From: Diphasiastrum complanatum
Lineage: Eukaryota; Streptophyta; Lycopodiopsida; Lycopodiales; Lycopodiaceae
DNA length: 64,000 nucleotides
Assembly (NCBI GenBank): GCA_029204225.1
Contig: CM055093.1
Location: 5,116,056 to 5,180,055, forward strand
Reading direction: 5' to 3'
Within the stretch, counting starts at the first letter, position 1; every line of letters begins with the position of its first letter. The position numbers and the translations under genes are program-made. Positions 43,490 to 54,265 of this stretch are shown in pieces. Below the pieces are notes generated by a model, which ran no database searches, was not told the origin of the DNA, and saw nothing but the letters and a program-made list of their open reading frames with translations.

Positions 43490-44040
43490 ATCTATATTAA
43501 CCCTGTTGGTATAGTCTCAAAATTTTTGCCACTAGCTATTATTGCTGCTAAGGAGGTCATGTCCCCTTGTCTACAATACCAATCAATTTTTGGTGGTAAA
43601 CCAACCAAAAACCATTCGATCTTCATATCAACGGGATATACACCGGTTAGTTTTCTTATGAGATTTTTAACCTTTCATGTATATTTGTGAAAGGTTCTTT
43701 ACTCTTCTTCTAAACATTGTTCAGAGGTTCGAAAATTCGTGATTTGTAACCGATTTCTCTAAACTGGTTCAGAAACGCATCTTTCAGTAGGTACCAGGTT
43801 CCTACATGGCCTGGTTCAACTTGACTGTACCAAATACGCACCTACTTTCTTAGCAGACCAGAGAAGATTCGTAGTTTGTCTACATCAGTACCTTTGTTAT
43901 TCGCATTAGTGATTGACTCGAATTGTGAGACATAGCTATCTGCTTCGTCGAAAAAAGTTCCTTAGAAATAATCGTATTTAATTTTTGATATAGAAGTGAA
44001 ACGTGCAATAGGGCCTCCATACCGAAGCTAATTAGGAGTT
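43490..44040 (-). pseudogene. Gypsy gag capsid domain, inverted block
   Basis: Reverse-strand reading from 44040: GTFFDEADSYVSQFESITNA, DKLRIFSGLLRK, then a stop, then VRIWYSQVEPGHVGTWYLLK and DAFLNQFREIGYKSRIFEPL. After a frameshift come YPVDMKIEWFLVGLPPKIDW and MTSLAAIIASGKNFETIPTG, ending at about 43490. This is the Retrotrans_gag capsid fold region (the FxxxLxxxAxxWY...TWxxLxxxFxxxF pattern). At least two in-frame stops and one frameshift make it dead. Its continuation, the zinc-knuckle part of gag, is on the opposite strand at 44235-45064, while the primer site lies between them at 44211-44228. Confidence 0.88.
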
Positions 44041-44210
44041 TAAGTAGCTAAGCGGTGATTTCGTCTAGATTTCTTCGACTAGTATTCTCACTTTGTCTTT
44101 GTAAAAATTCCTCTCTAAGCTTACGGTATCGTTCTAATCTAGATTCTCTATCTGATATACACTAGAGATGGAGATGGATTTGACAAATTTCTTATAACTT
44201 TCCTAAACTA

Positions 44211-44228
44211 TCCTCGGCAACGGCACCA
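44211..44228 (-). other. tRNA-Asp type primer-binding site
   Basis: Reverse strand TGGTGCCGTTGCCGAGGA, close to the plant gypsy primer site TGGCGCCGTTGCCGGGGA complementary to tRNA-Asp. It lies about 170 bp upstream, in reading sense, of the capsid block and abuts forward-strand gag sequence instead of an LTR. Confidence 0.8.
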
Positions 44229-44234
44229 AAAATT

Positions 44235-45064
44235 GGTATATGTCATATTCAGATTGTGATTCAAGTACTAGTTCTTCAAGCTTGGAATCTAAAAGCAACG
44301 ATTCATCAGAATCAGAAGCTGACAAAGGAGAGAGAAAGAATAAATGAAGAACTAAACAAAAGAATGACACGAAAGTTGTCGAGGATAAGTCATCAACTTC
44401 TAAAGTTGAAAAGCTTTGGAAGAGTAATATGGCTGACCTTAATAAAAAGTTTAATGACTTGAAAGTGCAGATCTCTGAAGTTGCAGATAAAAGGCCGAAA
44501 GCATCTTCTTCCAACTCAAGAATGTGGTGTACGAAATGTGGAACTTCAGGACACACCAAGGAAGACTGCACCACTGTGAATGTCAAATACATTGAAGATC
44601 ATACCCAGGAGGTACTTTTTATTTTTCTAAATGATGCGACTACTAACTATGTTTAGGGTACTGCAGCATCAGCCCAGCAGGACAGACCCAAGTTTGCACC
44701 AAGAAGACATAATCCTCCTAAATTTGTTGGACCAGGGAAGTCTCAAACCGTGACTAAACCAGTGTCGGGCAACATCTATAGCTGTGGAGAACCGGGACAT
44801 TTTTCACCTGACTGTCCTCAGCCGCGAAAGCCAATTGGTTATGTACCATTATGCTCAAACTGCAGAGAGCTTGGTCACAAGTATCCTAACTACCCTTAGC
44901 CGCAGAAGCCGTGACCCAAGTATCAGTATGTAGCAACACCAGCTGCAGAGGCGAAAGAAATTATCAACGCTGAACTTTAGTTAGTTGCTGCAAAGAAGGT
45001 GGTCACTTTTGAGGAAGGGGATGACGAAATCTGGAGGACGTGCATCGCTCAATGTTTGAAACTA
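44235..45064 (+). pseudogene. Gypsy gag nucleocapsid part with zinc knuckles
   Basis: Forward frames give an acidic Ser-rich linker (DCDSSTSSSSLESKSNDSSE), a helix (MADLNKKFNDLKVQISEVAD), a complete knuckle CTKCGTSGHTKEDC, and two damaged ones: YSCGEPGHFSPDC (first Cys lost) and CSNCRELGHKYPNY (last Cys to Tyr). Then follows AKEIINAEL and the end near 45064. At least three internal stops. It binds RNA in intact elements. Strand and order show it belongs right after the capsid block, which is inverted beside it. Confidence 0.88.
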
Positions 45065-45232
45065 TAATTTGATAGATCGATCTTTAATGACGGAAGACAG
45101 TTTGTGAAAAGAACAAAAAATTAATTAAAAAAAACAATATTTGTTTTGATATGTGAGCGTACACACGTGTGAAAAATGATGATCACGTGGCCATCATCTT
45201 TAATGGAGGAATACAAAAAGTAGGTCGAGAGA

Positions 45233-45514
45233 TTCTCGAAAATATGCTAGAAATATTCTAGAAAGTTTTGCGAAACTTTCTCGCAGAATCCTAAAAAAAA
45301 ATGATACAGAAACTCACGAAAATTTTAGCAACATACTAAAAAGTTTCTCGAAAAACTGGAGAAAATGCTAAAAAAGATTCTAGAAAAATTCTCGAAAACG
45401 ATTTACAAAAATTTGATTAACAAATTTAGTTTCGCAAAAAATTCTCAAAAATACTTTAAAAATTATATTAAAAGACTAAGAGAAGTCAAGACAAATTCTC
45501 GAAACTTTCTAGAA
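45233..45514. promoter_or_regulatory. Cluster of seven heat-shock-element-like TTCnnGAA sites
   Basis: TTCTCGAA or TTCTAGAA occurs at 45233, 45256, 45345, 45378, 45389, 45496 and 45507. Two pairs are spaced 11 bp start to start. TTCnnGAA is the core of heat-shock factor sites. The stretch is A-rich and repetitive, so function is an inference, but seven in 282 bp is far above chance. Confidence 0.5.
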
Positions 45515-45552
45515 AAGATAAAAGAAAAGTCGCAAAAAATATTAGAAAAATA

Positions 45553-46470
45553 CTAGAAAATAATAAGAATAAAAAAAAAATAGTATTTCTTCAGTCTAGA
45601 CCCATTTATACGTGTAGGTAACAGTTCACCTTCAAGTGATTGAAGGTGTACAAAAACATGCTCAAACACCTCTATGACTTTATATGGTCCAAGCCATCTC
45701 ATATGGAGTTTTCCAGGGAACTTTTGATGTCGACTGTCATATATCAGTGTAAAGTCATCAACTTTAAAATCACGTTTCTTAATACGACTGTCATACCTCT
45801 TCTTTCTTTGTTTCTGGATTTCCTTCGTTAATTTTTGTGATTTCTCATGAGCTTCAACTAGTTCTTCAATATTCGTCAACCTTTCATTTATACATTTTGC
45901 ATCTGTTCGTTGAGCTTGAATACGAAAAGTTTTCACCTCAAATTCAATTGGCAAAATAGGATGCATACCGTACTTAAGAAAATATGGTGTCTGCTTCATC
46001 ATGATTTTCTTTGTGTTGCGATAAGCCCAGAGAACTGATGGTAGTTTCTGATCCCAATCCGTTGCATGTGCAATAGTAATTTTGTTCAGGATCTTACATA
46101 AAATTCCATTAGTTCTTTTTGTCAACCCTTTTGCTTTTGGATTATACGGTGTAGTTTTTCTGTGTTTGATCAGAAAATAGGTTGTCAGCAACCGTATCGT
46201 ATCATTTAGAAAATGTGTACCTTGGTCACTTACTAGTTCAAGTGGACAACCATATCTTGTGACTATACTTTTGAATAAGAATGTCGTGACAGTTGTCGCA
46301 TCATTTCGTTTCGTCGCCTTTGCTTCAACGTTCTTTGTAGCATAATCCATTGCAACTAGAATATAACGACATTTTGTATGTCGAGTCACTAGTTTGATTG
46401 GACTGACAAAGTCAATCCCCCACTTTTCAAATGGTGCAAGAGGCAGGATTGGTGTCAACGGCCAATTCAT
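45553..46470 (-). pseudogene. Gypsy integrase (core and C-terminus)
   Basis: 305 open codons. The core starts FEKWGIDFVSPIKLVTRHTK (first Asp), then VATDY-like YILVAMDYATKNVEAKA, the second Asp in LELVSDQGTHFLNDTIR, and the glutamate position in YNPKAKGLTKRTNGILCKIL, where the usual N-G-(Q/L)-x-E has become KGLTKR, so the catalytic Glu is lost. HWAYRNTKK-type and LMRWLGPYKVIEVFEHVFVH (GPY) modules follow, with ARINGSRLKKYY near the end. The N-terminal zinc finger is missing: RT ends at 46541 and IN begins at 46470, so RNase H and the zinc finger were deleted (about 1.2 kb). Confidence 0.93.
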
Positions 46471-46540
46471 TGCTTTTGTAGGCTTACCAGATCAAAATAG
46501 GAGCATTGATCAATCTTTGCTTAAGTTCTTCAAATGCTTT

Positions 46541-47295
46541 CTATTGTTCATTCGTCCACAAGTATTTCACTTGTTTCTTCAGTAGATGTGTAAGAGAGGC
46601 AACAATAGAAGCATGATTTTGAATAAATCTTCGGTAATAGCCGACATGTCCTAAGAAAGCTCTTAGTTCACGTAAATTGGTTGGTATCTGGAGATTCTTT
46701 AAAATGTCGACTTTATCTTTGTCGACTTCTATTCCTCTGTTAGATACTCTGTGTCCAAGTAATATCCCTTCTTTCATACCGAAAAAACATTTCTCTGGAT
46801 GAAGACACCATTGCAATGTTAATTTCAGATTTTGTAGATGTGTCTTTATATCACTATATACACAAAAATCATCAATAAATATTTCGAGAAAAGTTCTTAG
46901 GAAGGCAGTGAATATTAACATCATGATTCGCTGAAAAGTCGCTACAGCATTACAAAACCAAAGGGCATTTTGTTGTAGGCATAAGTGCCCCAATTCGTAG
47001 TGAATGTAGTCTTTGAACGATCCTCCTTCTACACTCCAACTTGATTATAACCAGAAAAATCGTCACAGAAACTGTAACGCTCCTGTCCAGCAACCTGATC
47101 TAAGATGGAATCAATGAAGGGCATAGGATGATGATCGTTCCTTGTGGCAGCATTGAGTTTGCAAAAATCTTGGCATATTCGTATTTTGCCAGTCTTTTTC
47201 TTTGGGACGACAACAATGGGTGAAACCCATTCACTGCTTAAGACGAGATAGATGATACCTGCCTTAAGGTGCTTGTTGAGTTCGTCCTTAACCAT
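46541..47295 (-). pseudogene. Gypsy reverse transcriptase
   Basis: N-terminal part 47295-47029: LKAGIIYLVLSSEWVSPIVV, VPKKKTGKIRICQDFCKLNA and DSILDQVAGQERYSFCDDFS. A frameshift near 47020 follows. The second part, 46993-46541, has FCNAVATFQRIMMLIFTAFL, the catalytic FIDDFCVYS (both Asp kept), HPEKCFFGMKEGILLGHRVS and FLGHVGYYRRFIQNHASIVA. It synthesises element cDNA in intact copies. Only the frameshift and the missing RNase H prevent a normal product in this stretch. Confidence 0.95.
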
Positions 47296-47478
47296 GAGAG
47301 AGTACTTAGGATTGAGACGATACTGTCTTTGTCAAACAAGTACAACATCTTCCTTAAGATCAATACGGTGCTTTCCAAATTCTGCAAGTATACCCTTCAA
47401 ATCGTCGAGCAACCAGACAAAAACATCTTGATACTCCTTCAATAGTTCAGTGAATTCCACTAATTCCGATTCTCCAAG

Positions 47479-48527
47479 TCACTTCAAAACATGCACAAAT
47501 CTGCTAGGTGCAAGTTCAATTAGTTCAGTAGAATCTGGTAATATGATACCTTCTGTCATACTGGCCTTGGTATGGCCATGAATTTCGCGCATGGCTAATT
47601 CCATAGATGTATTCTTGTTTTCAGCCTGGTTCTTGTTACCAAATTCGTGTTCAGACTCATCACTCGAATCATCAGACTCTTTCAAGTTCATATCTGCAAC
47701 ATTAATTTCTTCATACGAAACATCTGCTTCAGTGTTGCAGGCATCAAAGAATTCTTCTTCATCAGCATTCTCATACATTCAAAATATTGAACTTCAATGT
47801 CAGATGCGTTAGAAAAAACATTAAAGGCATAAAAAGATTGCTCTGATGTAAAATTGGTGTCAGACAAAGGCGTTTCACCTTCATATTTGTCCCGACTCTA
47901 GGTGATTATTTGTTCTGCTGGCTTACCACGATTATTGGTCTCACCAATCTGAAATCTTAGCTCTCTAGATTTCCAATGAACACTTGCGTTTGATTGATAA
48001 AGTCAAGGTCGTCCAATCAGCATGGAATAAGATGACAAACTGAGTGGTTTGATAACTATGAAATTCATTGTAAATGGCTTGGCTTGAATGTAAACAGTGA
48101 CATCCTTCAATTCTCCAACAGGTTTTCGACGCGTCGAATCAGCTAACTTGATGTTTCGTTGTGTCGGTTGAATGTCAGTCAGCCCCAAAGCATGAGTTGT
48201 ATCTTCTGTTATTATCTTCATGCTGGAACCAGAGTCAATTGGCACTTTTCCTATTAGGCATCCCGCAATGGTAATATCAATTTCAGGTGCACCGAGATCA
48301 CCTAAATCAATAGACAGAACATCAGCATCTGGCAAAGAAATTTTTTTCTTCTTTTTCGGGGTAGAAAGACCTTTCAGTTGCTTTCTGTAATAAGTGTTAT
48401 CTGCCAGCAGCTGCTCACAAAAAATATTTGGACAAAGTGATCCAGTATCAGTCATGATGTCATAGTCCTTCGTCTTCGATTTCGAGATTGGCTTATCAAT
48501 AACAGCACTAGACAATTTTGTCACCAT
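47479..48527 (-). pseudogene. Gypsy protease and linker to RT
   Basis: 48527-48003 is a 174-codon frame with the retropepsin core KVPIDSGSSMKIITED (D-S-G intact) and IVIKPLSLSSYSMLIGRP near its end. A stop follows where W(L) is expected before YQSNASVHW. 47778-47479 continues with an acidic linker (ESDDSSDESEHEFGNKNQ) and ELIELAPSRFVHVLK. The protease would process the polyprotein. It lies upstream of RT in reading order, as expected. The gag that should precede it is not at higher coordinates on this strand; there a forward coiled-coil ORF begins at 48700. Confidence 0.88.
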
Positions 48528-48699
48528 GCCACGTCATCATCCCTTCCACACCGCTACTACATATCTGAGTTATTTTCCATTTTCTTCCTTACACTTTTGG
48601 CCTGCGAGTTTATGCTTTCCTACGCTCATTCTCTTTGCGATCAACACACTCTTTTACGAACTACTGCGATCTACAGAGCTATCGTCAAACATTTGACCA

Positions 48700-50520
48700 A
48701 TGGCTTTCGGATCAAGCTCTAGCTCTACCATCATCTGGAAAGCACACGCAGGAATCCGCTTGGCATCCATCCAGTCTTATTTGGATCGATGCAGGTTGGG
48801 TAATTTGAAAGTGGATCCCTCCATCATTCTCTTTGATATTAGCACGAAATTTGTGAACTCCATCCACTTAATTTCTGAGGTGGACTTCAAAGTTCATGTG
48901 TGAGGCCAATTTTTCACCATTATTGAAGACTTGTTCTACACAGCCCTCGGACTACCATTGGATGGGAAAATGGTTTCAACGAACAAAGACTCAGTGGATG
49001 AAGCAGCCCACTTTTTGAGCAACTATTTTGTACCCACGAAGGGGTACAAAATTTCAATGATTCGCGACACAAAATTTAAACTATTCTGTAAATACGCGAA
49101 CCAAGCAATATTTTTGACGGATGCGAATGCCACAATTTTAGTTCAAAATTTTGGTTACATATTGGATGCGCTCACCGATAATCAAGTTTGCTTCAACGTT
49201 ATTACATATAGGGCTTTTTGCGATGGATTAGGCATCAAAAGTTTTCTTGACATTTTGATCAAGCAGAAAAAAACAATGCTGATGGGAAGGATGTTGGCTC
49301 CCAAGCCAATTGATCTTTCTAGCATCCTGTCTATTCCTATTCCAGTTGCACCAGATGCTGCACCAGCAGTCGAAGTGGCAGGTCCCACTGCTATGGAGAT
49401 TGATGTTGCACCATCCCAACCAGATACAGTTCCACTTGGGGCAATGGATGGCACTGCTGCTGCTGCTAATTCTTCAAATCTCGCATCTACTTCCACATCT
49501 CAAAAGCAGCAGAGTGCATCCACAACTGATGATGATGCAACCCAGTCCGACACATCAGACAAAGGGCGAACAACTGCAGAAGGCGATACAAGGGCTCCTA
49601 TTGAAGATGAAGACGAACCAGACAACCAGCCCCAGTGGTTTTGATCCGTGACAAAAAAAAGCCAAGAATTTAGTGGCTGAAGTGTGTGAGTTGGATAAGT
49701 ACCACCGACAACTCACCATGGAGCTTATCAACTCGGAGAGGAAATATCTAGACTCTCTCAAGGAGTCCTACGAGAAGATCGATTCGCTCGAATTAGAAAA
49801 CATAAAGCTGATCGAACAAAATCGTTCTCTTGAAACACAGCTTGAGACTCTAATAAAAGAAGCTGATTCTTTAAAGCAGACAAATAAGGCGATTCAAGCC
49901 AAGTCTGAAAATTTTGAGACTCAAAATGATTTTTGAAGCAACAACTTTTAGCTACGAATCAACATAATGTCGCCCTCCAGAAACATTTACAGGATGAGCG
50001 AATGACGAGAATAAAGACAGAAGCTGCTCTTTCTATGAGCACTAATGCAGAGTCAGTCATAGTTGACCTCATGAAGCTGAACTAGCTCCAAGACCAGATG
50101 CTCGAAAATTTTTTAGTCAAGTTCTTGCAACCACTCGAGGATGCGAAGGCACTTGTCGAGGAAGAGTTGGCTGAGCTGAAGGAACTCTCGAGTGAAGCCA
50201 TCCCATCTTTCAGCGGGCTCGATTCTCACGATGAATATCTTCAGGCCTTGCTTTGCATTGATGACATCACACAACAACTTCAAGCTGTGCCATCCTATTC
50301 TGAAACCTCAGATGATCTTGAATTCTTGGAGGCAGTCGAGAAGATTGACAAGCTCGAACAGGAGCTGTTAGATCTCAAGCAGCAATTGGACGATCAGAAG
50401 CTGGCTGCTGAGTTGCAAACTCAGGACTTGGCAACTACATCCACACAGCCAAAGCGAACACGACGCAATCAGTCGAAGGTATGTGCTGACAGATTTCGTG
50501 CATTTGCTAAACGCTTCTGA
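48700..50520 (+). pseudogene. LTR-A-associated coiled-coil protein gene, second copy type
   Basis: A forward gene interrupted by a stop near 48901, a frameshift/stop near 49644 and stops near 49936 and 50085. Order: Ser-rich start (MAFGSSSSSTIIWKAHAGIR); an N-terminal domain (DPSIILFDISTKFVNSIHLI, IEDLFYTALGLPLDGKMVS, YFVPTKGYKISMIRD, ILVQNFGYILDALTDNQVCF); an Ala/Pro/Ser/Thr/Asp-rich linker (about 49350-49640) ending EDEDEPDN; then about 250 residues of coiled coil (ERKYLDSLKESYEKIDSLEL, LETQLETLIKEADSLKQTNK, KIDKLEQELLDLKQQLDDQK) and a basic tail (PKRTRRNQSKVCADRF). The architecture parallels the reverse-strand gene at 8517-11400, though sequence identity is not obvious by eye. It lies just 5' of an LTR-A copy in the same orientation. 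Function unknown. Confidence 0.5.
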
Positions 50521-51015
50521 AAATGGTGTCCACATGCATTTAATATTGAATTGCAATGGCATGTAGGCATCACCTTCGACGATTGGAAGCAACCTTCGGA
50601 GAAGGACGACTTTCTCTGGTTATGGGCCTAGCTCTCTATCGAACAGAAATGATGTCTCTGCTGGGGCATAATCCAGGGTAAGTTTCAGGTCGTGCCTTTC
50701 GAATCAGCAGAATTGTATATAGGCTCTTCAGTTATGTATGCTCTAGAATATATGTGAATCAAAGAGTTTTAATTTTTGCGGAACGAAAATAATAAATGAC
50801 AATTGGTGTGTTTTTTGGGTTTTTTGGCTAGTTGGTTTGGGTTTCAAACCCTTAGTGGCTGTTCAGGGCCTCTTCTACCCTCCTCTGCTAGCTGTGAACA
50901 GTCCAAACACAAAAAAACCCAGAAAACTAACTCTAAACTCCCAAAAATCTCCTCAAAACTACTCTAAAAAACAAGAAAATAGCTAAATTGCAGCTAAACT
51001 AGTTACTGGAAACCT
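50521..51015. other. Spacer with T-rich and inverted short repeats
   Basis: Contains GGGTTTCAAACCC and the imperfect pair TGTGTTTTTTGGG / CCCAGAAAACTAAC. No gene. It separates the coiled-coil ORF from the LTR-A copy. Confidence 0.4.
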
Positions 51016-51789
51016 ATGAAATGTGTTGCGAGGGCATGGCATCCTCCGCATATAAGCCCATGGCCCAATGAGCACGCAAGTTAAGTTGTGAATAAAATAA
51101 TAGACTTGGGCCCTTTGTAATCAAAATAAAACTTGAGGCCCAAAGCCAACTTTAAACTTAGAGTTTACTTTTTAGAGTTGGGTCCAATTTTGGACTCACA
51201 TGAATCTTGTGATTTCCAATTTACTTTTTGTGGACCCTTGGATCAAGTTGGGTCCAAGATGAATGGATAGGATCAATGTGAATATTAGCCAATAAGATTG
51301 AGGGGCAAGGGCCTTCCCCATTTTATAAAAAGGCACCATTTGTACACTATTTGGATGCTTAATAGAGAGGAGGAGACTCTATCATTTTGAGAGCTCAAGC
51401 ATCCTAATTTGCTAATCACTCTTGCTTATGCTATTGTTGTGATTGCTAGTTATTTCCATTTCTTCCATGCTCTTTGTTTGTGGTTAGTTAAGGTTTCTCC
51501 ATAAGCAATGACATTGAGCACTTGAGCTAACCTCCATCTCATCTTTCTTTCTCTCTTCTCTTCTCTCTTCCTCTTCTTTTCCATCCTTTCTCTTCACCCA
51601 AAATCATGATGAATGTTAGTGTAGAGGAGTAGAGTTAAAGGAGGGTTGTGTTAGTGTTGAATAGAGTTCAGGGAGAAAGTAGGAAACTAACTAAGAATAG
51701 CATCTATGCATAGTTAGGTACCTATCCAGTGATCTAACCGTTGTTGACAGACGGGAGGGCTATACTACGCAAGATCTTCGTCCCCGGCA
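51016..51789 (+). mobile_element. LTR-A copy 2, forward orientation, 5'-truncated
   Basis: Starts within the family at ATGTGTTGCGAGGGCATGGC (about 51019), lacking the terminal ~60 bp seen in the reverse copy (52550-52612). It then matches it across its length to CTTCGTCCCCGGCA at 51789. Family blocks include GGGGCAAGGGCCTTCCCC, TTTATAAAAAGGCACC (TATA-like, about 51324-51340) and TAGTTAGGTACCTATCCAGT. The purine tract of the family appears here as CT-rich DNA at 51541-51598. Confidence 0.92.
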
Positions 51790-51818
51790 ACGGCGTCATT
51801 GCCGGGGAAGAAGATCTT
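51771..51818. repeat. Palindrome centre between two LTR-A copies
   Basis: AAGATCTTCGTCCCCGGCAA (51771-51790) pairs with TTGCCGGGGAAGAAGATCTT (51799-51818) with one mismatch around an 8-base loop, CGGCGTCA. Homology continues outward on both sides for about 750 bp, so the whole 51.02-52.55 kb block is one large inverted repeat. Confidence 0.95.
51781..51798 (-). other. tRNA-Asp primer-binding site at the palindrome centre
   Basis: Reverse strand TGACGCCGTTGCCGGGGA matches the gypsy-type tRNA-Asp site TGGCGCCGTTGCCGGGGA in 17 of 18 bases. It starts one base after the CA end of the reverse LTR-A copy (51800), exactly where a primer site should be. The reverse copy is therefore a 5' LTR, and its internal region is replaced by an inverted LTR. 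Confidence 0.85.
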
Positions 51819-52612
51819 GCGTAGTATAGCCCTCCCACCTGTCAACGAGGGTTAGATCACTGGATAGGTACCTAACTATGCATAGATGCTATTTCTAGTT
51901 AGTTTCCTACTTTATCCCTTAACTCTATTCACCACTAACACTACCCTCCTTTAACTCTACTCCACACTAACATTCATCATGATTTTGGGTGAAGAGAAAG
52001 GATGGAAAAGAAGAGGAAGAGAGAAGAGAAGAGAGAAAGAAAGATGAGATGGAGGTTAGCTCAAGTGCTCAATGTCATTGCTTATGGAAAAACCTTAACT
52101 ATCCACAAACAAAAAGCATGGAAGAAATGGAAATAACTAGCAATCACAACAATAGCATAAGCAAGAGTGATTAGCAAATGAGGATGCTTGAGCTCTCAAA
52201 ATGATAGAGTCTCCTCCTCTCTATTAAGCATCCAAATAGTGTACAAATGGTGCATTTTTATAAAATGGGGAAGGCCCTTGCCCCTCAATCCTATTGGCTA
52301 ATATTCAAATTGATCATATCCATTCATCTTGGACCCAACTTGATCCAAGGGTCCACAAAAAGTACATTGAAAATCACAAGATTCATGTGAGTCCAAAATT
52401 GGACCCAACTCTAAAAAGTAAACTCTAAGTCTAAAATTGACTTTGGGCCTCAAGTTTTATTTCAATTACAAAGGGCCCAAGTCTATTATTTTATTTACAG
52501 CTTAACTTGCGTGCTCATTGGGCCATGGACTTATATGCGTAGAATGCCATGCCCTCGCAACACATTTTATTGGACGATTGTATTTATTTACACTTTGTTG
52601 GGAATACCCCCA
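51800..52612 (-). mobile_element. LTR-A copy 3, reverse orientation, apparently full length
   Basis: On the reverse strand it starts TGTTGGGGGTATTCCCAACA (52612; the start itself contains a small inverted repeat) and ends CTTCCCCGGCA (51800). Length 813 bp. TATA-like TTTATAAAAATG lies at about 52255-52266 (reverse). It serves as the reference for the family: copies at 7607-8435 and 51016-51789 match well, and 16807-17663 distantly. Confidence 0.92.
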
Positions 52613-53070
<458 letters not shown>

Positions 53071-53099
53071 ATTTTTTTTAACTATTTCTTAGATGCTCA

Positions 53100-53868
53100 T
53101 TGGTTTATTACACTATTTTGCTCTCTTCTCATTCTACCCATTATGTCCCAGGACACATCCCCTAGCCATAGGTTCGGCCATAGTCACGGTCATCCCACTT
53201 CTCCTCCATGAGCGAGAAATCCTTAGCCATCTACTTTGATTAGTTCCCTTCCTCGCAGTAGGATAGACTGTTAGAGCAATGGAGGGCTCAATGAGAGGCT
53301 CGTAGCTCCAGCAGACAACTAGTTGAGTTTCCATCACCTCTGATGAGATTCAGTCGATCAACTCCTCACCTCTACATCCAATATGTTTTCCCTTCCTCCG
53401 ACAAGGGTCCACCCATGCCACTACTGCTAGTGCTTCCTCCCGACACTCTCAGGGCAGAAGGAGCCACCTTGGTGTCTTTGCATGTTGTGTGGGTTGTGGC
53501 GATGATGATGATTCGCATGATATTGTCATAAGTCCTGCAGCTCCACGTAGCACATCTCGTCGTGGATCATTCTTACTTCAAGAGACTTTGACTGAGGAGA
53601 CAACACGTAGGGCACATGATACTATGACTCCTGCATCTCTTACACCTTATATTCCCAGCACCCCCACTTTCACTCCTCACATTTTCCCTCCCTCTGGACC
53701 CACTGCCCCAGGGTACACCTATCCATCATATACTTTGTCAGGTCATGCTTCTCCATTAGACCAGGCCACTCCCCTTCATAGCCCCCCTAACAATTTTCCC
53801 CTCCTGACTCCCCCCAATATTCTCCCATCGGCGGAACATCTCCCATACTTGAGGCCACTCTGGTGACT
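53100..53868 (+). pseudogene. Unrecognised Pro-rich C-terminal protein fragment
   Basis: 53489-53866 encodes GCGDDDDSHDIVISPAAPRS and then a Pro/Thr/Ser-rich tail (SLTPYIPSTPTFTPHIFPPS, GYTYPSYTLSGHASPLDQAT). An upstream frame at 53343-53531 may be part of it. Acidic-then-proline-rich tails like this occur at the ends of some plant transposase-type proteins, but nothing specific can be named. Confidence 0.25.
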
Positions 53869-53929
53869 AGGATGAGGATGGATCAGATGAATCCAACTAG
53901 CGTTTTCGCTATATAGCTAGCTTATATAC

Positions 53930-54252
53930 CTTCGATTTCCATTTTGAGTCTTTTGTGTCGTCTTCAGGCTTCACTTCAATAACTGTAACAACATCCTACA
54001 ACTCATTGGCAATTAGCAAGGTCTTCATCTTAAACTTTCATAAATGATAATTGGATCCATTCAGCTGGTCAACCGCTGGAACCATCTAAAAAACTATAGG
54101 CTTCTGCTTTTGCTACTCTATTGAGAACACTTTTTATAGATGGTAAGATAAGACCGGCTTTACTTTGAGAATCCATCTGGAACTTTAGTCTGTCAACGTT
54201 AAAAGAGATATCGTGATGTGGAAATCAATTCTTTGATATTGAAACAAAGTAA
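53930..54252 (-). pseudogene. Copia gag N-terminus and leader, reverse strand
   Basis: From the primer site at 54265 leftward comes a leader of about 170 bp. A frame with stops then reads VPAVDQLNGSNYHL, stop, KFKMKTLLIANEL, stop, DVVTVIEVKPEDDTKDSK. This equals the start of copia gag (LDGASNYNIWKFKMKSILMEKELWEIVAGIEV in the element at 31650). Two tryptophan codons (TGG) appear as stop TAG. The gag is cut off at about 53930. Confidence 0.8.
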
Positions 54253-54253
54253 C

Positions 54254-54265
54254 GCTCTGATACCA
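54254..54265 (-). other. Primer-binding site, initiator tRNA-Met type, reverse strand
   Basis: GCTCTGATACCA on the forward strand is TGGTATCAGAGC in reverse, directly followed to the right by the LTR end (CA at 54266-54267 read in reverse). Confidence 0.92.
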
